From Jiangella asiatica (lineage in GTDB: Bacteria; Actinomycetota; Actinomycetes; Jiangellales; Jiangellaceae), in NCBI RefSeq assembly GCF_004349065.1, contig NZ_SMKZ01000038.1:1-63501 (forward strand): a stretch of 63,501 nucleotides of DNA. Direction: 5' to 3'. Positions 48,887 through 57,465 of this stretch are shown here, in pieces (the first letter of the stretch is position 1; the number at the start of each line of letters is the position of its first letter). Made by a program: the position numbers and the translations under genes. The notes beneath the pieces were generated by a model that worked only from the letters and a program-made list of their open reading frames with translations, was not told the DNA's origin and ran no database searches.

Positions 48887-50755
48887 TCACCCGGCTACAG
48901 GTATCAGCTCCACCAACGACATCGAGGGATTCGGCAGGTCGAACTCGATCTCCACCACACCGCCGGTCGCGCGCACCCGGCGCGGCGGGTGGAGCTCGTC
49001 CAGCCGGTCCGCGGCTCGAAGCTGCTCCCACTGCTCACGCGTCGGCCAGTCAGCGCCAGCGCCGATGCGCCGCCATACCGCGGGGACGCAGGAGTGGTCG
49101 TCGTCGACGCGGTGGTGGCGCAGCTCGTAGTCGCCGTCCGGGAGGCCGGTGAACCGCAGCTCGATGCGCCGGCCCAGCATCGTCGAACCCGAGGCCTTGG
49201 ACTGGTCCAGCGTCCCGTTCCACACCAGCGCGGCCACCCGGCCGTCCGCCTCCCGCGAGGCCGCGGCCAACCCTTCCACCAGCGAGTCGGCGCCGTCGCC
49301 GGACAGCGTCGCCGGCAGCCGCCGCGACGGCAAGGCCTCCAGCATCGCCAGCGCCCACCAGCGGGGTTTGCGCAGCTCACCGACGGTGCGCAGGCCGAAG
49401 CCGCCGTGGAACAGCGCGGGCGGGCGGCCCAGCTCCTCGAAGTGGTCCGACACCACCCAGTACGACAGCGACTCCAGCCGGTCCATCGCCGAGCGCATCC
49501 CGCGCAGCAGGAACACCGCGGCGAACACGGATTCGCTGACCTCGTTGAAGTGCGTCGGGGTGACACCCCACTCGGTCCACCAGATCGGGATGCCGTCGCG
49601 GCCGTGCCGTTCCAGGATCGGGCGCAGGTCCAGCGGCGGAGAACCGTAGGTGTGGGTCGAGACGAAGTCCGGCGGGATGCCGGCCGCCTCGGTGTGCGCC
49701 AGCAGCTGGTCGATCCACCCGGCCGCCGCCGACGCCGGCCCGCCCACCCGCAGCTGCGGGTCGACGTCCTTCACCGCGCGGGTGGCGACTTCGTGCAGCC
49801 GGAAGAACTCCTCGGGGCTGCCGGACCAGAACACCTCGAGGTTGGCCTCGTTCCAGATCTCGAAGGCCCACTCGTCGCGGACCTCGTCGAGGCCGTACCG
49901 GTCGACCAGGTGGGCGACGAAGGCCCGGACGAGGTCGTACCAGTGGCCCCAGTCCTTCGGCGGCGAGATGATCGCGCCGTACTCGAACACCGTCGCCGAC
50001 GGGTCCGAGGCCAGGTCGCGCGGCATGAACGAGATCTCGACCACCGGCTTCAGGCCCAGCGAGAGCACCATGTCGTAGACGCGGTCGACGCCGCTGAAGT
50101 CGTGCACCGGTTCGCCGTCGACCTCGCGGTAGACGCCGAGGTCGTCGCCGAGGATGGCGTGGGCGCGCACCATCCGCACGCCGAGCTCGTCGTGCGCGGC
50201 CCTCAGGGCAGCCCGCAGCTCCGCGCCGATCTCCTGCCCGCCGGTGCGGTCGGCGGACAGCGCGTGCGACAGGTGCTCGCTGCCGATCATCAGCCGCCAC
50301 GGCCGGTCCAGCTCACCGTCGTCCCCAGCGGCGTCGACGACGACGGTGACCGGCTCGGACGTGGAGTCGGGACCGCCAGCACCGGGCAGCGACGCCGCCG
50401 ACACCGGCGCGCTCAGCTCGCCCACCTGGTCGACGTCGGGCACCGCCGCCACCGCGTACCACCGCACCTCCCCAGGTGCGCCGGTCGTGTCGACGTACGG
50501 ACCATGCGGCACGGCGAGCACGTCGCGGCCGAGATGGTCCAGCGGTTCGAACGGCCCGTCCGGCGACGACGCGACGTGCACAAGGTAGCCGGCCGCGCCG
50601 TCGACCGACTCCCAGGCCAGCGTGACCTGACCCCGTCCGGGCCGCGCCGACAGACCGGCCGGCGCCGGCAGCCTCACCGCCGTCCTGGCCGCGGCGCCGC
50701 TGACCCGGCCCAGCCTCGTCTCGAAGTCGGATCGGGCGGTGGTCTCACGGCTCAC
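48887..50755 (-). CDS. GH39-like glycoside hydrolase
   Basis: A 622-residue cytoplasmic hydrolase (no signal peptide). Residues about 30-125 are a fibronectin-III-like domain (PAGLSARPGRGQVTLAWESV). The GH-A barrel has RMVRAHAILGDDLGVY, acid/base EIWNEANLEVFW near 296 and nucleophile IWWTEWG near 396, then RKPRWWALAMLEAL, characteristic of GH39 beta-xylosidase/iduronidase-like enzymes. Start GTG 50755 after GAGAGGA. Last gene of the third sugar operon. It probably cleaves the imported oligosaccharide. Confidence 0.85.
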   Translation of the reverse strand: MSRETTARSDFETRLGRVSGAAARTAVRLPAPAGLSARPGRGQVTLAWESVDGAAGYLVHVASSPDGPFEPLDHLGRDVLAVPHGPYVDTTGAPGEVRWYAVAAVPDVDQVGELSAPVSAASLPGAGGPDSTSEPVTVVVDAAGDDGELDRPWRLMIGSEHLSHALSADRTGGQEIGAELRAALRAAHDELGVRMVRAHAILGDDLGVYREVDGEPVHDFSGVDRVYDMVLSLGLKPVVEISFMPRDLASDPSATVFEYGAIISPPKDWGHWYDLVRAFVAHLVDRYGLDEVRDEWAFEIWNEANLEVFWSGSPEEFFRLHEVATRAVKDVDPQLRVGGPASAAAGWIDQLLAHTEAAGIPPDFVSTHTYGSPPLDLRPILERHGRDGIPIWWTEWGVTPTHFNEVSESVFAAVFLLRGMRSAMDRLESLSYWVVSDHFEELGRPPALFHGGFGLRTVGELRKPRWWALAMLEALPSRRLPATLSGDGADSLVEGLAAASREADGRVAALVWNGTLDQSKASGSTMLGRRIELRFTGLPDGDYELRHHRVDDDHSCVPAVWRRIGAGADWPTREQWEQLRAADRLDELHPPRRVRATGGVVEIEFDLPNPSMSLVELIPVAG

Positions 50756-50777
50756 GCGTCATGTCCTCTCGCGTCGG

Positions 50778-51671
50778 TCACTTGATCCCGGTCATGGCGA
50801 TGCCCTGGACGAAGTAGCGCTGGACCGCCAGGAACAGCGCGATGACGGGCACGACCACGACGACGGCGCCGGCCAGCAGCAACCCGTACTGGGTGGCGTT
50901 CTGCCCGACCGAGTACAGGGCAAGCGCGACCGGCAGGGTGTACATGTCCTCGGTCTGGGCGACGACGAGCGGCCAGAGGAAGTTGTTCCACGACGTGAGG
51001 AACGTCAGGATGCCCAGCGTCGCCAGCGCGGGCCCGGTCAGCGGCAGCATGACGCTCCAGAAGATGCGCAGCTCGCCGGCTCCGTCCACCCGGGCGGCCT
51101 GGATCAACTCGTCGGGCAGGCCCAGGAAGTACTGGCGCATCAGGAACACCCCGAACGGCCCGACCAGGTACGGCAGGATCAGCCCGGGGAACGTGTTCGT
51201 CAAACCCATGTTGCTGACCAGCACGAACAGCGGCACGAACGTCACCATGCCGGGCACCATCAGCGTCCCCAGGACCAGCCCGAACACGACCCGCTTGCCG
51301 CGGAAGTCGAGCTTGGCCAGCGCGTACCCCAGCATCGAGCCGAAGACGAGATTGCCGAGGGTCACCACGACGGCGACCAGCGTGGAGTTGAAGAAATACG
51401 TCGGGAAGCGCAGCCGGTCGAACAGTTCGCGGTAGTTCTCCAGCGTGAACGTCTCCGGCAGCCAGGTCGGCGGGATCTGGCGCACCTCGGCCTCCGGCTT
51501 CACCGAGGACAGCAGCATCCAGACGAACGGCAGCGCCATGATGATCACGCCGACGGCGAGGACGACGTACAGCCAGCGCGACGGCTTGCGGTCGCCGCCG
51601 CGGCCGGGCTCGGCGGCCAGGACGTCGGCGTCGTCGGAGACGCTCGGCGGTGGCGGGGTGTAGGTGGTCAT
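50778..51671 (-). CDS. Sugar ABC importer permease, MalG type (third island)
   Basis: A 297-residue inner-membrane permease, six helices, EAA loop IQAARVDGAGELRIFWSVM. A Pro-rich cytoplasmic start (TTYTPPPPSVSD). ATG 51671 lies 12 bases after the MalF-type stop, and the GH39-like gene starts 22 bases after this one ends. No ATPase gene is present, so a shared ATPase is needed. Confidence 0.92.
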   Translation of the reverse strand: MTTYTPPPPSVSDDADVLAAEPGRGGDRKPSRWLYVVLAVGVIIMALPFVWMLLSSVKPEAEVRQIPPTWLPETFTLENYRELFDRLRFPTYFFNSTLVAVVVTLGNLVFGSMLGYALAKLDFRGKRVVFGLVLGTLMVPGMVTFVPLFVLVSNMGLTNTFPGLILPYLVGPFGVFLMRQYFLGLPDELIQAARVDGAGELRIFWSVMLPLTGPALATLGILTFLTSWNNFLWPLVVAQTEDMYTLPVALALYSVGQNATQYGLLLAGAVVVVVPVIALFLAVQRYFVQGIAMTGIK

Positions 51672-51683
51672 CGTCGTCTCACC

Positions 51684-52646
51684 TCACGTCTTCGGCCGCA
51701 GCAGCCGGAACTGGAGCGCCGTCAGCACCACGATCGCCACGAACAGCACGTAGCTGGCCGCCGCGGCGTAGCCGTAGTTGCCGAAGCCGAAGTGGTCGTA
51801 GATGTAGAACGAGACCGACCGGGTGGAGTTCAGCGGACCACCTCGGGTCATGACGTAGGGCTCTTCGAAGAACTGCAGGTAGCCGATGCCGGTGATGACC
51901 GCTCCGAACAGCAGCGTCGGGCGCAGCAGCGGCAGCGTCACGTACCGGAACCGCTGCCACCGTCCCGCGCCGTCGACCTCGGCGGCCTCCAGCATCTCGC
52001 GCGGCACCGTCTGCAGGCCGGCCAGGAAGATCACCATCAGGGTGCCGAGATTGCGCCAGGCCGCCATGACGATCAGCGACGGCAGCGCCAGCGACGTGCT
52101 GCCCAGCCAGTCCGGCCCGTCGATGCCGACCACGCCGAGCAGCTGGTTGATCGGCCCGGTGTCCGGCTGCAGCAGGAACCGCCACACGACCGCGACGGCG
52201 ACGATGCTGGTGACGACCGGCAGGTAGTAGCCGAGCCGGAAGAAGCCGCGCAGCCGCTGGATGCCGTTGAGCCCGACCGCGGCGGCGAGCGCGAGCACCA
52301 TCGTCAGCGGCACCCCGACCACCACGAAGATCGCGGTGTTGACGGCGACCTTGCGGAACAGGGGGTCGCTGAAGAGCTGCGTGTAGTTGTCCAGGCCGGC
52401 GAGCTCGACGTTGAGCGGCGTGCGCAGGTCGGTGCTGCGCATGTCGGTGAAGCTCATGAACAGCGAGGCGAACACCGGCCCGGCGGTGAATGCGGCGAAC
52501 AGCAGCAGGAACGGGACGGCGAGCAGCCAGGCGGTGCGCGCCTGCCGGCGCTGCAACGGCGTACCGCGCGGACGGCCGCGCCGGGCGGACATGCCCGCCC
52601 CGCCCGGCGCGTCCGGGCCGTCCCGCGTCGTCGCGACGGCGGGCAT
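51684..52646 (-). CDS. Sugar ABC importer permease, MalF type (third island)
   Basis: A 320-residue inner-membrane permease with EAA loop LEAAEVDGAGRWQRFRYVT. A basic segment (SARRGRPRGTPLQRRQARTA) precedes the first helix. ATG 52646 lies 13 bases after the binding-protein stop. Works with the MalG-type partner. Confidence 0.92.
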   Translation of the reverse strand: MPAVATTRDGPDAPGGAGMSARRGRPRGTPLQRRQARTAWLLAVPFLLLFAAFTAGPVFASLFMSFTDMRSTDLRTPLNVELAGLDNYTQLFSDPLFRKVAVNTAIFVVVGVPLTMVLALAAAVGLNGIQRLRGFFRLGYYLPVVTSIVAVAVVWRFLLQPDTGPINQLLGVVGIDGPDWLGSTSLALPSLIVMAAWRNLGTLMVIFLAGLQTVPREMLEAAEVDGAGRWQRFRYVTLPLLRPTLLFGAVITGIGYLQFFEEPYVMTRGGPLNSTRSVSFYIYDHFGFGNYGYAAAASYVLFVAIVVLTALQFRLLRPKT

Positions 52647-52659
52647 CGTCAGTCGGTCC

Positions 52660-53928
52660 TCACTGGAGTCCGGTCCCGATCGACGACGCCTGCGACTGCA
52701 TGTCCGCCACCGCGTCGGCCGCGCTCATGGTGCCGCGCACCGCGGCCTCGATGTCGGTGTCGATGACGGAGGCGACCTGCTCCCACGTGGGGACGGCCGG
52801 CGGCGCCTCGGTGTGCTCCAGCTGCTCGCCGAACGTCGCGACCAGCTCGTCCTCGGTGAGCGGGCCGTCCTCCCAGGCCGCCGGCATGGACGGCAGGTCG
52901 GTGATGGCCTCGTACCAGCTCTGTTGCACCTCGACCTGGGTGAGGTACTCGATGAGCTTCCAGGCGCCGTCCTTGTTGTCGGAGTCGGTGAAGACGGCCA
53001 GGTTGCCGCCGCCGACGAAGGACGCGCCGGGCGCCTCGTCCCGTCCGGGCAGCGGGACGACGTCGAAGTTGTCCGTCGCGCCGGCGTCGCGGACGAGCCC
53101 GATGTGCCACGGGCCGGAGATGAACGAGCCGATGGTGCCGTCGGCGAACATCTGCTCCAGCGCGCCCGGCTGCAGCACGGTGTTCTGCGACAGGCCCTCG
53201 GTGAAGTACGACGTGTAGTACTCCAGCGCCTCGATCATCTCCGGGCTGTCCAGGGTGTACGCGTCGCCGTCGGTGAGCGTGGCGCCGTTCTGCCAGGCGA
53301 ACGGCATGAACGTCTGCCACGAGCCGCCCTGTCCGGGCTGCAGGTAGATGCCCTGCTGGGCGCCGGCCTGCTGGAGTCCCTGCGCGAACGTCTTCAGGTC
53401 GTCCCACGTGGTGGGCGGCTCGAGACCGGCCTGCTGGGCCAGGTCGGTTCGGTAGAACAGGGCCCGCGTCTCGACGTACCAGGGCACACCGTAGGACGTG
53501 CCGTCGACGACGGTGGACGCCCACGGACCGGGGAAGAAGTCGTCCTCGCTGAACAGGTCCGTCGGTGTCGGCTCCAGCCCGCCGGTCTCGGCGAACTCAC
53601 CCATCCAGGTGGTGCCGATCAGGCTGACGTCGGGCGTCTCGCCGGCGGCGATGGCGGTGGCGATGCGGTCGTGCGCGCCTTCCCACGGCACCGGCGTGAC
53701 CTCGACGGTGACGTCGGGGTTCTCCTCCTCGAAGCCGGCCAGGAACGCGCCGAGCCCCTCCCCCTCGGTGCCCATGGCCCAGACCTCGATGTTCCCGGTG
53801 GCCGGGCCTTCGGAGATCTCCTCGGCGGGCGCGGCCTCGCCGTCGGACCCCTCGTCGTCGCGGCCGCAGGCGGTCAGCGCGAGGGCCGTCGCGGCGAGAG
53901 CCGCGACTGCGGTCATCTGTCGACTCAT
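52660..53928 (-). CDS. Sugar-binding lipoprotein of the third importer (SBP family 1)
   Basis: A 422-residue extracellular receptor: Sec signal with lipobox (LALTAC), acidic linker, then IEVWAMGTEGEGLGAFLAGF, LFYRTDLAQQAGLEPPTTWDD and ALEQMFADGTIGSFISGPW, all typical of family 1 oligosaccharide receptors. ATG 53928 overlaps the stop of the LacI-type gene (ATGA), so receptor and regulator are translated from the same message. Confidence 0.92.
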   Translation of the reverse strand: MSRQMTAVAALAATALALTACGRDDEGSDGEAAPAEEISEGPATGNIEVWAMGTEGEGLGAFLAGFEEENPDVTVEVTPVPWEGAHDRIATAIAAGETPDVSLIGTTWMGEFAETGGLEPTPTDLFSEDDFFPGPWASTVVDGTSYGVPWYVETRALFYRTDLAQQAGLEPPTTWDDLKTFAQGLQQAGAQQGIYLQPGQGGSWQTFMPFAWQNGATLTDGDAYTLDSPEMIEALEYYTSYFTEGLSQNTVLQPGALEQMFADGTIGSFISGPWHIGLVRDAGATDNFDVVPLPGRDEAPGASFVGGGNLAVFTDSDNKDGAWKLIEYLTQVEVQQSWYEAITDLPSMPAAWEDGPLTEDELVATFGEQLEHTEAPPAVPTWEQVASVIDTDIEAAVRGTMSAADAVADMQSQASSIGTGLQ

Positions 53929-54974
53929 CGATGAGCCTCCTTCGGATGGAGTCCGCAACTGCGGCGGACCACCAGCTGGGTGGTGAGTACGTCGTGACGC
54001 GGTTCGGAACTGTCCCCGCTGATCCGGGCGTCGAGCATCCGGGCGGCCCGGGCCCCCATGTCGCGCATCGGCTGGCGCACTGTCGTCAGCCCGGCGTAGC
54101 GCGCGGCCATGACGTCGTCCCACCCCGTGACCGCGACGTCGTCCGGTACCCGGACCCCGTGGTCCTCCAGGGCCTCCATCAGGCCGAGCGCCAGCTCGTC
54201 GTTCGCGCAGACGACGACGTCCGGCAGTCCGCCGGCACGCAGGTCGACCGCCGCCCGGGCGCCGTCGTCCTCCTTGAACCCGGCGGTGACCGGCTGGTCC
54301 GGTGCCGGCAACCCGGCCCGGTCCACAGCGGCACGGAAGCCCGCCCAGCGCTCGGCGACGTCGGTGGAGTCGACCGGGTCGCCGAGGAAGGCCATCCGCC
54401 GGTGACCGTGCGTGACCAGGTGTTCGACGACGGATTGCGCGGCCGACACGTTCTCCGTGCGCACGGAGTCCGCGCCCCTGACCTCCGTGCGGGCCATCAG
54501 CACGACCGGAACGCCGCGCTCGACGATCTCGGCGACGACGACGTCGTGCACCGTGCGGCCGAAGACGGCCAGGCCGTCGACCCGGCCGGCGAGGTCGAGC
54601 ACCATCTCGTCGGCGGACTCGCGGTTGTGCGTGGACAGGATGAGCACGGACCGGCCGAGCCTGGCCGCGACCTCCTCGTAGCCCAGCACCACCTCGGCGT
54701 AGAACGGTCCGGACAGGTCCGGGAAGACAATCCCGTTGGCCGCGTGCCGCCTCTCGGCCAGGGAACGGCCGAGCTGGCTGGGCGTGAACCGCAGCGCCTC
54801 GATGGCGGCGTCGACACGTTCGCGGGTGGCCGGGTGGACGAGGTCGCTCCCGCGCAGCGCGCGCGACACGGTCGCCACCGACACGCCGGCGTGCCGCGCG
54901 ACGTCGCGGATGGTGACGCTGGCACGGTTGGACGTGCGGCGCCGCTTGACGGTCTCACCGTCCGGATGGTCCAT
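53925..54974 (-). CDS. LacI-family regulator of the third sugar island
   Basis: A 349-residue repressor. The helix-turn-helix is TIRDVARHAGVSVATVSRAL, the hinge helix LGRSLAERRHAANG, and the effector domain runs from GIVFPDLSGPFYAEVVLGYE to PDDVAVTGWDDVMAARY. ATG 54974. First gene of an operon running regulator, binding protein, MalF, MalG and GH39-like enzyme. Two operator-like repeats lie in the divergent promoter region, so it probably represses itself and the divergent GH15-like unit. Confidence 0.92.
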   Translation of the reverse strand: MDHPDGETVKRRRTSNRASVTIRDVARHAGVSVATVSRALRGSDLVHPATRERVDAAIEALRFTPSQLGRSLAERRHAANGIVFPDLSGPFYAEVVLGYEEVAARLGRSVLILSTHNRESADEMVLDLAGRVDGLAVFGRTVHDVVVAEIVERGVPVVLMARTEVRGADSVRTENVSAAQSVVEHLVTHGHRRMAFLGDPVDSTDVAERWAGFRAAVDRAGLPAPDQPVTAGFKEDDGARAAVDLRAGGLPDVVVCANDELALGLMEALEDHGVRVPDDVAVTGWDDVMAARYAGLTTVRQPMRDMGARAARMLDARISGDSSEPRHDVLTTQLVVRRSCGLHPKEAHR

Positions 54975-54990
54975 GGTCCCGCAGCTCCCG

Positions 54991-55019
54991 TTGATACCGG
55001 TTACATTAACCGGTTACAT
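54991..55019. promoter_or_regulatory. Divergent promoter with tandem LacI-type operators
   Basis: ACCGGTTACAT occurs twice in direct repeat 13 bp apart; the second copy lies within the palindrome TAACCGGTTA (55007-55016), with central CG as in LacI-type sites. A rightward -35 TTGATA (54991-54996), 17-bp spacer and TTACAT (55014-55019) overlap the repeats. A leftward -10 TAATGT lies on the other strand. Confidence 0.65.
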
Positions 55020-55037
55020 CGGCTACATTCGGGCATC

Positions 55038-55397
55038 ATGACCGAGCCTGTCAAGCCTTTCGACGCAGTGGGCGCCGCTGAGCTGCGACGACTCACCCGG
55101 GTGAGCGTGTCACTGATCTCCGGGGCACAGCACCCGTCCGGCGCCTACCCCGCGGCGGTCGGCTTCGCACCGTACGGCTTCGCCTGGTTCCGCGACGGTG
55201 CGTTCGTCGCCGAGGGCATGAGCCGGGCCGGTGCCGCGGAGTCGGCGACGGCGTTCCACCGCTGGTGCGCGGGGGTGCTGTCGCGGGAGGCGAGGACGAT
55301 CGACGCCCTGGTGGAGCGGCTGGCCGCGGGTGCCCGCCTCCAAATGATCACGTTCAGCACGAAATCTCGTGTTGCACCATGCTTACAACCATGGTGA
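55038..55397 (+). pseudogene. GH15-like glycoside hydrolase, truncated by the palindromic repeat
   Basis: ATG 55038 opens a frame whose first 102 residues look like the N-terminus of a GH15 (glucoamylase-like) enzyme: RLTRVSVSLISGAQHPSGAY, FAPYGFAWFRDGAFVAEGM and ATAFHRWCAGVL. From 55342 it reads straight into the palindromic element and ends at a TGA inside it. A GH15 catalytic domain needs several hundred more residues and none follow, so the gene is inactivated. It is divergent from the LacI gene and under the same operators, so it was presumably the enzyme partner of this import operon. Confidence 0.75.
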
Positions 55398-55413
55398 CGC
55401 GCGGGCGATCCTC
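55342..55413. repeat. Dispersed palindromic element, copy 2 (partial)
   Basis: In reverse orientation to copy 1 (28727-28820) and about 87% identical over some 72 bp: AAATGATCACGTTCAGCACG, then the CGAAATCTCG palindrome, a CACCATG...CATGGTG stem and GATCCT. The far arm is lost: six bases are missing after GATCCT and similarity then fades. It begins exactly where the GH15-like frame stops being homologous. Confidence 0.8.
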
Positions 55414-55431
55414 GTGATGGCGGCGAAGCAC

Positions 55432-56055
55432 TCATGGCCTGCGATTCAGCACCCACTCCCTGACGGCGCGGACGGTCTCGTCGACCGGCGCCCGCGTGGT
55501 GTCGAGCAGCGTCATCGGCGGCTCGAACAGCGCCGCGTCGTCGCGTATCCACTCGGCGTACTCGAGCATCTCGGCGATCCGCGGCTCGTCCCACTGCCGC
55601 CACGCCGGCCGCGCGCGCAGCCGCTCGGCCAGCACCGCAGGATCGCAGGTCAGGCAGAGGTAGTCGATGCGCTCGAACAACGGCCGCTCCGGCAGCGGCT
55701 CGAACTCCTGCGGCACCACCGTCCCGACCAGCACCACCGGCCGGCCGTTCTGGTGGATCATCGCGGCCATCCGCAGCCAGGCCGACCGGAAGGCCCGGTG
55801 GTCGCCGTCGTCGTCGCGCAGGCCGGCCTGCCAGAGCACGTCCTGCTCGAGCACGACGAACCGGTCGGCCAGCGAGTCGACCAGGTGCCGGGTGACGGCG
55901 GACTTGCCGGTGCCGCTCGGCCCGGTGACGCAGCGCAACGCCAGCCGCCGGAACGGCCACCGGTGGCCGCAGTGGTCGCACCGGATCACCGCATCGGCCT
56001 CGACCCGCGGGTGATCGGTGCGCTCGCCGCAACGCTCGCAGACCAGCAGGTTCAC
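55432..56055 (-). CDS. Zinc-ribbon plus P-loop nucleotide kinase-like protein
   Basis: A 207-residue protein. Residues 1-33 hold a two-Cys-pair zinc ribbon (CERCGERTDH and CDHCGHRWPF). Then a P-loop GPSGTGKSAVTRHLVDSLA near 44 and a kinase-like fold with VVLEQDVLWQ and DYLCLTCDPAVLAERLRARP. It resembles small shikimate/gluconate-kinase-like or AAA17-type ATPases; the substrate is unknown. GTG 56055, 22 bases after the zf-TFIIB gene stop, without a clear ribosome site. The right end of the third island. Confidence 0.7.
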   Translation of the reverse strand: MNLLVCERCGERTDHPRVEADAVIRCDHCGHRWPFRRLALRCVTGPSGTGKSAVTRHLVDSLADRFVVLEQDVLWQAGLRDDDGDHRAFRSAWLRMAAMIHQNGRPVVLVGTVVPQEFEPLPERPLFERIDYLCLTCDPAVLAERLRARPAWRQWDEPRIAEMLEYAEWIRDDAALFEPPMTLLDTTRAPVDETVRAVREWVLNRRP

Positions 56056-56077
56056 GGGTCGTCGACGACCGCGCGGC

Positions 56078-56398
56078 TCAGTCGAAGAGCTGGTCGAGGA
56101 AGCTCCGCTTGCGCCGCTTGCCGCCGTAGCCGTACGGGCTGGGCGAGTCAGAGTAGCCGCGGCCGCGGCCGTACGGCGCCGGGCTGTCGGGGCGGCCGCG
56201 GTACTGCGGCGGCGGAGGCTGCTGACGGCCGCCGTACTCCAGCGGCGGCGGAGGCGCGTTGAACTGCTCCTCCGCGGCGACGATCTGCTCCAGCTCACCC
56301 TTGTCGAGGAAGATGCCTTTGCAGTTGTCGCACTGATCGACGTGCACGCCCAACCGGTCGTACGTCTTCATCTGGCCGCTGCACTTCGGACAGGTCAC
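56078..56398 (-). CDS. TFIIB-type zinc finger protein (zf-TFIIB)
   Basis: A 106-residue protein: an N-terminal zinc ribbon (CPKCSGQMKTY and CDNCKGIFLDKGELEQI) followed by a Pro/Gly/Tyr/Arg-rich disordered tail and a basic end, KRRKRSFLDQLFD. Conserved in actinobacteria, function unknown. GTG 56398 follows AAAGGA. Confidence 0.85.
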   Translation of the reverse strand: MTCPKCSGQMKTYDRLGVHVDQCDNCKGIFLDKGELEQIVAAEEQFNAPPPPLEYGGRQQPPPPQYRGRPDSPAPYGRGRGYSDSPSPYGYGGKRRKRSFLDQLFD

Positions 56399-56517
56399 GG
56401 ATACATCCTTTCGCCGACGACGCCGTCGTCGTCGCTGGGGTCGCTGTCTGGTGACAACGCTACCTGCGGCACCGGGGTTCCGGGCCGCCCGGATCGCTCT
56501 CGGTCGACGGCACCGCC

Positions 56518-57465
56518 TCAGCCCGGCGACGACTCGGCGGCGTGTACGGCGGCCACGTAGCGACGGGCGGCGTCGCGCAGCGCCTGCTCGGGGTCGACGC
56601 CGAGCTCGCGGGCGCGCCGGGCCAGCGCGAACAACGCGTCGCCGACATCGTCGGATGTGCCCAGCGGGGGCAGCGGCATCTCGCGCACCGGCACCGCCAC
56701 CCCGGACTTCTCGACCCGGTGCACAAGCTTCGCCGCCAGCGACAGCGCCGGCTGGGCGAGCGGGACCCCGTCGACGGCGGACTCGCGACCCTTCTCCGCC
56801 CGCTTGAGCTTCTCCCACCGGTCGCCGACGTCGGACGCCGTCGGCGCGTGCACGTCGGCGAACACGTGCGGGTGCCGGCGCACCAGCTTCGCCGCGATGC
56901 CGGCCGCGACATCGTCGATGGACCACGGCTCCGATGGGCGCTCCTGCGCCAGCCGGGCGTGGAAGACCACCTGGAGGAGCAGGTCACCGAGCTCCTCGCG
57001 CAAGTCGTCGTCGTCGCCGGCCTCGATGGCCTCGAGCGTCTCGTACGTCTCTTCCAGCAGGTACGTCGCCAGGCTGCGGTGGGTCTGCTCAGCGTCCCAC
57101 GGGCAGCCGCCGGGCGAGCGCAACCGGTCCATGACGGCGACGAGGTCCAGCAGCCGGCCGCCCGGGAGGTCCTGCGAACCAGCGACCATCTCGACACCAA
57201 GCCCGCCGACCAGCTCCACGCCGTCGTCGCCGGGCGGCAGCAGCCACACGACGACCTCGCCGGCCGGCACCTTCGCCGACGCCGGAGGCGCCGGCACCAC
57301 CGTCACCTCGACACCGGCCGCCCGGACCGCCGCGACCTGCGGATGCGACGCGTCGCCCACGAGGACCCTGCCCGCGCGCAGCAGGTCCCACGCCGCCGCC
57401 GAGAGCAGCCCCGGCGCGACCCGGGGACTGGTGGCGAGCAGGACCAGCCGGCCGGGAGAGCTCAC
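56518..57465 (-). CDS. mazG: Nucleoside triphosphate pyrophosphohydrolase MazG
   Basis: House-cleaning NTP pyrophosphatase of 315 residues. Residues 1-100 are a degenerate tetrapyrrole methylase-like N-domain (LVLLATSPRVAPGLL). The MazG domain has LRSPGGCPWDAEQTHRSL near 135, EETYETLEAI and EELGDLLLQVVFHA (EExxE and ExxD metal ligands), followed by LVRRHPHVFADV. GTG 57465 overlaps the SurA-like stop (GTGA). Core gene of the mfd-lipoprotein-mazG cluster. Confidence 0.93.
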   Translation of the reverse strand: MSSPGRLVLLATSPRVAPGLLSAAAWDLLRAGRVLVGDASHPQVAAVRAAGVEVTVVPAPPASAKVPAGEVVVWLLPPGDDGVELVGGLGVEMVAGSQDLPGGRLLDLVAVMDRLRSPGGCPWDAEQTHRSLATYLLEETYETLEAIEAGDDDDLREELGDLLLQVVFHARLAQERPSEPWSIDDVAAGIAAKLVRRHPHVFADVHAPTASDVGDRWEKLKRAEKGRESAVDGVPLAQPALSLAAKLVHRVEKSGVAVPVREMPLPPLGTSDDVGDALFALARRARELGVDPEQALRDAARRYVAAVHAAESSPG

